Assembly (NCBI RefSeq): GCF_041200175.1
Contig: NZ_CP165727.1
Location: 1,302,001 to 1,366,000 of the forward strand
Origin: Streptomyces sp. R33
GTDB taxonomy: Bacteria; Actinomycetota; Actinomycetes; Streptomycetales; Streptomycetaceae
Reading direction: 5' to 3'
Length of the DNA: 64,000 bases
In this document: positions 59,816-64,000 of the stretch, in pieces
Layout: every line of letters begins with the position of its first letter
How positions within the stretch are numbered: the first letter of the stretch is position 1
Translations under genes and position numbers: made by a program
Notes under the pieces: generated by a model
Told to the model about the DNA's origin: nothing
Seen by the model: the letters and a program-made list of their open reading frames with translations, nothing else
Databases searched by the model: none

Positions 59816-60628
59816 ATGAAGGTTCCCCAGGCCGGTGCTTTGGCCGCAGTGATCGGCCTCGCCCTGACCGCCACAGGCTGCGGCGGTGACAGCGGCCCCA
59901 AGGGGAACCTCTCCATCGGCATCAAGTTCGACCAGCCGGGTGTGGGGCTGCGCGAGCAGGGCGGGGTCTTCTCCGGCTTCGACGTGGACGTCTCGACGTA
60001 CATCGCCAAGGAGCTGGGCTACAAGCCCGAGCAGATCGAGTTCAAGAAGGTCGACAGCTCCGACCGCGAACTGCTGCTCCAGTACAACGAGGTCGAGTTC
60101 GTCGCGGCCAGCTACTCGATCAACGACAAGCGCAAGGAGAAGGTCGACTTCGCCGGCCCCTACTTCCTCGCGCACCAGGACCTGCTGGTCCGCGCCGACG
60201 ACACCACGATCACCAAGGCCGAGGACCTCAACAACAAGAAGCTCTGCTCGGTCACCGGCTCCACCTCGGCGCAGAACGTCAAGGAGAAGCTGGCTCCCAA
60301 GGCGAGCCTCCTGGAGCAAGACGGCTACTCGGACTGCGTCATCGCGCTCCAGGACGGCGTGGTCGACGCCATGACCACCGACAACTCCATCCTGGCCGGC
60401 TACGCCGCACAGAAGATCAACGCGGGCAAGTTCAAGCTGGTCGGGCTGAGCCTGAGCAACGAGAGCTACGGCATCGGCGTCAAGAAGGGCGACAAGGAGC
60501 TCCAGGGCAAGATCAACGCCGCCCTGAAGAAGATGGTCCAGGACGGGTCCTGGGAGGCGGCCGTGAAGAAGAACTTCGGCCCCAACTACAGGAACGAGCC
60601 CGCCCCCGTGATCACGACGGGCAGCTGA
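59816..60628 (+). CDS. Glutamate/amino-acid-type ABC solute-binding lipoprotein
   Basis: 270 residues. Lipobox LTATGC with Cys22. Periplasmic-binding fold family 3: LSIGIKFDQPGVGL, GFDVDVSTYIAKELGY, FVAASYSINDKRKEKVDFAGPY and DAMTTDNSILAGYA. Two more cysteines (NKKLCSVTG and GYSDCVIAL) as in GluB. It should bind glutamate or a related amino acid outside the cell. No permease or ATPase gene lies next to it, so it is an orphan that may serve a transporter elsewhere or a sensor. AGGAAAG precedes the ATG. Confidence 0.9.
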   Translation: MKVPQAGALAAVIGLALTATGCGGDSGPKGNLSIGIKFDQPGVGLREQGGVFSGFDVDVSTYIAKELGYKPEQIEFKKVDSSDRELLLQYNEVEFVAASYSINDKRKEKVDFAGPYFLAHQDLLVRADDTTITKAEDLNNKKLCSVTGSTSAQNVKEKLAPKASLLEQDGYSDCVIALQDGVVDAMTTDNSILAGYAAQKINAGKFKLVGLSLSNESYGIGVKKGDKELQGKINAALKKMVQDGSWEAAVKKNFGPNYRNEPAPVITTGS

Positions 60629-61574
60629 CGATCGCCGACGCGGTGGCCGGATCCGACCAGTCGGAGTCGAAGGCGGCGTTCACCACGTAGAGGCGTCCGC
60701 CGTGGACCGCCGCCGTCGTCGGCTCGTCGAAGCGCGGATCGGTGATCTGCTTGACGAACCGGCCCCGGCGGCCGTCCGCGCTGAGCGTGAACACGTCGAC
60801 GGCGTAGTCCCAGTTGCGGACGACGTACAGCGTGCGCCCCTGCACCACGAGCCCGTCGCCGTTGGCCACCGATCCCCCGTCGAGCGGGACCCTGGCGGCG
60901 GCGCCGGTGCGCGGGTCGACACGGAACAGCGCCTTCACGTTGTCGTTGACCACCAGCAGCGCCCGGCCGTCCGGGGTCCGCTCGATGCCGTTGGAGCCCC
61001 AGACCTGGCCGCCGGGCGGGGTCGGGGCCCAGTCACCCGTGAGCGCCACGGCACGCGGGGCCCGGCCGGAACCGGAGCCCGAACCGGCGGGCAGGAAGTA
61101 CAGCACGTCGTTGAAGGAGTCGGTGAACCAGGCTCCCCCGCAGCCGACGACGACGTCGTTGACGAAGGCGGTCCCGGTGGCCGCCTGGTGGGTGGCCAGT
61201 ACCCGGCCGTCCCCGGCGTGCACGACGCGGATCCGGCCGTCCGCACCGCCGGCGACGAGCAGCCGGCCGTGCCCGTCCAGCTTGAGTCCGACGGACATCG
61301 CACCCGGGCCCTGCCCCCCGGTCAGGATCCGCCCGGCCCCGGTGGCGAGGTCCACGCGGTAGATCGCACCGTCGATCAGCGACCCCGTGTAGGCGAGCCC
61401 GCCCGGCGAGACGGCGATGCCCTCGGGCTGGAATCCGGGCGGGGTGGGAAGGGTGTCCGGCCGGGACGCGGTGGTCCGGGCCCGGGCGAGCGGTGCGAGC
61501 GGCCCCACGAGCGCGGCGCCGCCGAGAGCTGCGGCCGCGCCGAGGAAACTGCGCCGGCCCAAGGGTCCCGTCAC
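60612..61574 (-). CDS. Tat-exported SMP-30/NHL-like beta-propeller protein
   Basis: 320 residues from GTG 61574 (AAAGGA upstream). Twin-arginine signal GPLGRRSFLGAAAALGGAALVG. The mature part is a six-bladed propeller: FQPEGIAVSPGGLAYTGS, AGGADGRIRVVHAGDG, FVNDVVVGCGGAWFTDSFND and SNGIERTPDGRALLVVNDN. These resemble SMP-30/gluconolactonase or strictosidine-synthase-like proteins. A metal site is plausible (Glu and Asn residues in PEGIAV, VNDVV, SNGIE). Substrate unknown. Its 3' end overlaps the solute-binding protein gene by 17 bp. Confidence 0.85.
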   Translation of the reverse strand: MTGPLGRRSFLGAAAALGGAALVGPLAPLARARTTASRPDTLPTPPGFQPEGIAVSPGGLAYTGSLIDGAIYRVDLATGAGRILTGGQGPGAMSVGLKLDGHGRLLVAGGADGRIRVVHAGDGRVLATHQAATGTAFVNDVVVGCGGAWFTDSFNDVLYFLPAGSGSGSGRAPRAVALTGDWAPTPPGGQVWGSNGIERTPDGRALLVVNDNVKALFRVDPRTGAAARVPLDGGSVANGDGLVVQGRTLYVVRNWDYAVDVFTLSADGRRGRFVKQITDPRFDEPTTAAVHGGRLYVVNAAFDSDWSDPATASAIVSCPS

Positions 61575-61728
61575 GGTGGTGTCCTTTCGACCGCCTTGTG
61601 AACAGCGGTGGTTGCAACGCGTCGGTTGACCCTCCCACCTCAGCACACGACAGCCGTCCGGTCCGCCCCGGGCCCGGACCTTTCACAAGGGAATGGGGAG
61701 CCTCCCCTTCACCGCCCCTCCGGGTACG

Positions 61729-62295
61729 TCAGGCCAGCGGCGCCTTGGCGCCGAGCACCTTCAGGAACTCCCGCATCCAGGCCGAGTGGTCGGGCCAGGC
61801 GCGCGCCGAGACCAGGGTGCCGTCGACCACGGCTTCGGAGTCCTCGTACGCCGCCCCCGCGGCCTTCATGTCGAGTTCCAGCGCCGGGTACGCGGTCACC
61901 CGGCGGCCGTCCAGCCCGCCGCTCGCGGCCGTGATGAGCGGGCCGTGGCAGATCTGGGCGATCGGCTTGTCGGAGCCGGTGAAGGCGGCCAGGATCCGCC
62001 GCACCTCGGGATCGTTGCGCAGGTACTCCGGCGCGCGGCCGCCCGGGACGACCACGGCCGCGTACTCCTCGGGAACCACGTCGGCGAACGCCACGTCGGC
62101 GGGCCAGGTGTAGCCGGGCTTCTCGGTGTAGGTGTCGAAGCCGTCCTCGAAGTCGTGCACCACGAACCGCAGTTTCTTCACCGACTGCGCCGCGATGTGC
62201 ACCTCGTACCCCTCCTCGCGCAGGCGCTGGTACGGGTAGAGGACCTCGAGCGACTCCGCCGCGTCGCCGGTCACGATCAGGATCTTCGGTGCCAT
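61729..62295 (-). CDS. DJ-1/PfpI-family protein
   Basis: 188 residues. Class I glutamine-amidotransferase-like fold: KILIVTGDAAESLEVLYPYQRLREEG, VVVPGGRAPEYLRNDPEV, nucleophile Cys in PIAQICHGPLITAASG and TAYPALELDMKAAGA. Likely a glyoxalase/deglycase or protease-like stress protein. GGGAG precedes the ATG. Confidence 0.92.
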   Translation of the reverse strand: MAPKILIVTGDAAESLEVLYPYQRLREEGYEVHIAAQSVKKLRFVVHDFEDGFDTYTEKPGYTWPADVAFADVVPEEYAAVVVPGGRAPEYLRNDPEVRRILAAFTGSDKPIAQICHGPLITAASGGLDGRRVTAYPALELDMKAAGAAYEDSEAVVDGTLVSARAWPDHSAWMREFLKVLGAKAPLA

Positions 62296-62557
62296 GGGCT
62301 GCTCCCGGTAGGCAGGTTCACGGTGTGCACGTCCGCGCGGCCCCGGCCGGGGCCCCCGCCACCGTGCCCGCAGCGGCGCGTTCTGCCAAGAGGTACTCAC
62401 CCGTTCGGCCCAGCGGTCACCAGGGGCAGAATCCAGCCTTCCGACACATGGATTTAACCTGAAGGGCACATGACAATGTGAGCCTCGGCTCTGCCACCTG
62501 ATGCCCCGCCAACTGCCATGGCGGGGGCGGTGCCTGCGAAGAGGTATCCCCCACACC

Positions 62558-63385
62558 ATGAAAATCTCCCCACGCACGCCCTGGGCCGCCGGGCTCGCCG
62601 TAGCGGCCCTGGTCCTCATTCCGGCCACTGCGTCGGCCGGCTCGCAGCGGACTGCGGCGCCCCACGCCGACGCGGCCGCCACCACCGCCACCGCAACCTC
62701 GGCCGACTCGTACTACGCGGCCGCCGAGGGCAAGACCGGAGCCGCGCTGAAGACCGCGCTCCACGACATCATCAAGAACCAGTCCAAGGTGACCTACGAC
62801 GGCGTGTGGAACGCGCTGAAGGTGACCGACCAGGACCCGGCGAACCCGAACAACGTCATCCTCGTCTACTCGGGCCGCTCCCAGTCCAAGTCCACCAACG
62901 GCGGCGGCGTCAACGACTGGAACCGCGAGCACGTCTGGGCCAAGAGCCACGGCGACTTCGGCACCGCGACCGGCCCGGGCACGGATCTGCACCACCTGCG
63001 CCCCGAGGACGTCACGGTCAACAGCACGCGCGGCAACAAGGACTTCGACAACGGCGGCAGCCCGGTCTCGGAGGCCCCCGGCAGCTTCACCGACTCCGAC
63101 TCCTTCGAGCCGCGCGACGCGGTCAAGGGCGACGTCGCCCGCATGCTGCTCTACATGGCCGTGCGCTACGAGGGCGGCGACGGCTTCGCGGACCTCGAGA
63201 TGAACGACAAGGTCAACAACGGCACCGCCCCGCTCTTCGGCCGCATCTCCCTGCTGAAGCAGTGGAACCAGCAGGACCCGCCGGACGCCTTCGAGCAGCG
63301 CCGCAACCAGGTCATATTCGACACGTTCCAGCACAACCGGAACCCGTTCATCGACCACCCGGAGTGGGTCAACTCCATCTGGTGA
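62558..63385 (+). CDS. Secreted endonuclease I-family nuclease
   Basis: 275 residues. Signal peptide (PRTPWAAGLAVAALVLIPATASAG). EndA/NucM fold with DWNREHVWAKSHG (catalytic His, Asn and metal ligands), TDLHHLRPEDVTVNSTRGN, and RMLLYMAVRYEGGDG. It digests extracellular DNA with Mg2+. ATG 62558 follows GAGG and starts the signal peptide. Confidence 0.92.
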   Translation: MKISPRTPWAAGLAVAALVLIPATASAGSQRTAAPHADAAATTATATSADSYYAAAEGKTGAALKTALHDIIKNQSKVTYDGVWNALKVTDQDPANPNNVILVYSGRSQSKSTNGGGVNDWNREHVWAKSHGDFGTATGPGTDLHHLRPEDVTVNSTRGNKDFDNGGSPVSEAPGSFTDSDSFEPRDAVKGDVARMLLYMAVRYEGGDGFADLEMNDKVNNGTAPLFGRISLLKQWNQQDPPDAFEQRRNQVIFDTFQHNRNPFIDHPEWVNSIW

Positions 63386-63405
63386 CCCTGCCGGGAACCC
63401 CAGCC

Positions 63406-63439
63406 CGCAGGCCGCCGCCCGGCCGGGTGGCGGCCTGCG
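63406..63439 (+). terminator. Strong stem-loop after the endonuclease gene
   Basis: CGCAGGCCGCCGCCC (63406-63420) pairs with GGGTGGCGGCCTGCG (63425-63439) across GGCC, with one G-T pair. It is 20 bp after the stop. Confidence 0.8.
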
Positions 63440-63524
63440 AGGGTTGGGCCGCGCCAGGTCGGGTATTCGCAGGCCAGAGGCTGCGGTGCGCGCCGCCCGG
63501 CGACGGCAGCCGATGGAGGTCGTC

Positions 63525-63827
63525 ATGGACGGAGCCGGACTGTCCGACCGCGAGCGGCGCGCGCTCTCCGCGATCGAGGCCGATCTCAAGGGTGACCGCT
63601 CCCTCGTCCGGATCCTGCGCTCCGCGCACGCACGCCCGCGTCACCGCACCCTGGCCGCCTGCCTTCTCGGTGCGGTGACGCTGGCCCTGCTGGTCGCGGC
63701 CTCGGTCACCGTCTCACTACCGCTGATCTGGGGTTTCGCCGCGGCCTGGACCCTGACCGTGATCCTTGCCCTGCCGCTGCTCGGCCAGTGGATCCGGCGC
63801 CGCTGGCAGCGCACGGGCCGCCCGTAG
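63525..63827 (+). CDS. DUF3040 membrane protein
   Basis: 100 residues from ATG 63525, which follows GGAGG at five bases. N-terminal LSDRERRALSAIEADL is the DUF3040 signature; two membrane helices at about 43-62 and 65-87. Found across actinobacteria; function unknown. Confidence 0.9.
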   Translation: MDGAGLSDRERRALSAIEADLKGDRSLVRILRSAHARPRHRTLAACLLGAVTLALLVAASVTVSLPLIWGFAAAWTLTVILALPLLGQWIRRRWQRTGRP

Positions 63828-63848
63828 CGGCGCCTGCGCCCGTACGGG

Positions 63849-64000
63849 TCACCCCGGAGGCTGGAGCCGGTCGGCGAGGGCCTTGAAGTCGGCCCAGGCG
63901 GGCTGCGGCGGGCGGCTGTCCCAGACCTTCTGGGACAGTGCCGCCAGGGGCAGCCGGATCCCCTCGGCGACCTGGGCCTGGGTCTGGGCGCCGGCCAGGT
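63849..64000 (-). CDS. C-terminal fragment of an unidentified protein (cut by window edge)
   Basis: The last 49 codons, read to a TGA at 63849-63851. Readable text: LAGAQTQAQVAEGIRLPLAA, then VWDSRPPQPAWADFKALAD, ending LQPPG. Codons are G/C-ending throughout, so it is a real gene end. Too short to assign. Confidence 0.6.
   Translation of the reverse strand, partial: LAGAQTQAQVAEGIRLPLAALSQKVWDSRPPQPAWADFKALADRLQPPG

Overview
The base composition (well over 70% G+C), G/C in almost every third codon position, frequent GTG/TTG starts, Streptomyces-type families (chaplin, tyrosinase with its MelC1-type helper, mycothiol-dependent formaldehyde dehydrogenase, DUF3040, TerD, GlsB-like protein, DesK-like kinase operon) and the lack of T-rich terminators all point to a Streptomyces chromosome. 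I see no insertion sequence, prophage, tRNA, rRNA or CRISPR array. The window reads as an ordinary chromosomal stretch rich in regulators, secreted enzymes and catabolic modules.

Layout. 1-2.7 kb: the end of an aldo/keto reductase and a 2-keto-3-deoxygluconate module (KDG kinase, KDPG aldolase) divergent from an IclR regulator, with two near-identical 17-bp palindromes between them. 2.9-7.3 kb: a membrane-anchored sigma factor that carries its own zinc-finger anti-sigma-like motif and an extracellular CAP domain, then a superfamily II helicase with helicase-associated repeats. 7.3-10.4 kb: glutamate decarboxylase and the melC1-melC2 tyrosinase operon. 10.4-14.2 kb: a CitA/DcuS-type two-component system divergent from its likely target, a C4-dicarboxylate symporter. 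14.4-18.2 kb: a subtilisin-like protease with a P domain, then an overlapping operon of a SIS-domain protein, a FhuF-like 2Fe-2S protein and a 43-residue Cys-containing microprotein. 19-26.5 kb: acetyltransferase, a phosphoesterase/MFS/beta-propeller operon, two esterases and a small secreted protein. 26.6-31.1 kb: a short chaplin, a second tyrosinase pair, a P450 and a flavin monooxygenase.

31.2-38.4 kb is largely acyl-CoA catabolism: a three-gene operon (quinone oxidoreductase and two acyl-CoA dehydrogenases), a 2,4-dienoyl-CoA reductase and a dienoyl-CoA isomerase-like crotonase. Active-site spacings suggest an auxiliary pathway for unsaturated acyl chains. 38.5-46.4 kb holds hydrolases, an N-truncated AraC regulator, a small secreted acidic peptide, the mycothiol-dependent dehydrogenase, a LysR/DapA-like pair and a LysM cell-wall hydrolase. 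46.5-50.1 kb is a fully coupled ABC exporter plus two-component operon. 50.2-55.6 kb contains a prenyl-synthase-like protein, a receptor Ser/Thr kinase, a PNGase A homologue, an RraA-like protein and a GlsB-like protein.

55.65-58.6 kb is an unusual unit: PAP2 phosphatase, EamA transporter and a serine-tripeptide-repeat membrane protein, each overlapping the next by four bases, divergent from a TetR regulator, with 16-bp iterons in the shared promoter. 58.8-64 kb ends with TerD, an orphan solute-binding lipoprotein, a Tat-exported beta-propeller, a DJ-1/PfpI protein, a secreted endonuclease and DUF3040. The most notable items are the sigma/ZAS/CAP fusion, the tripeptide-repeat protein with its iteron array, and the FhuF/SIS/microprotein operon. 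All functions are read from sequence alone; no database search was run.
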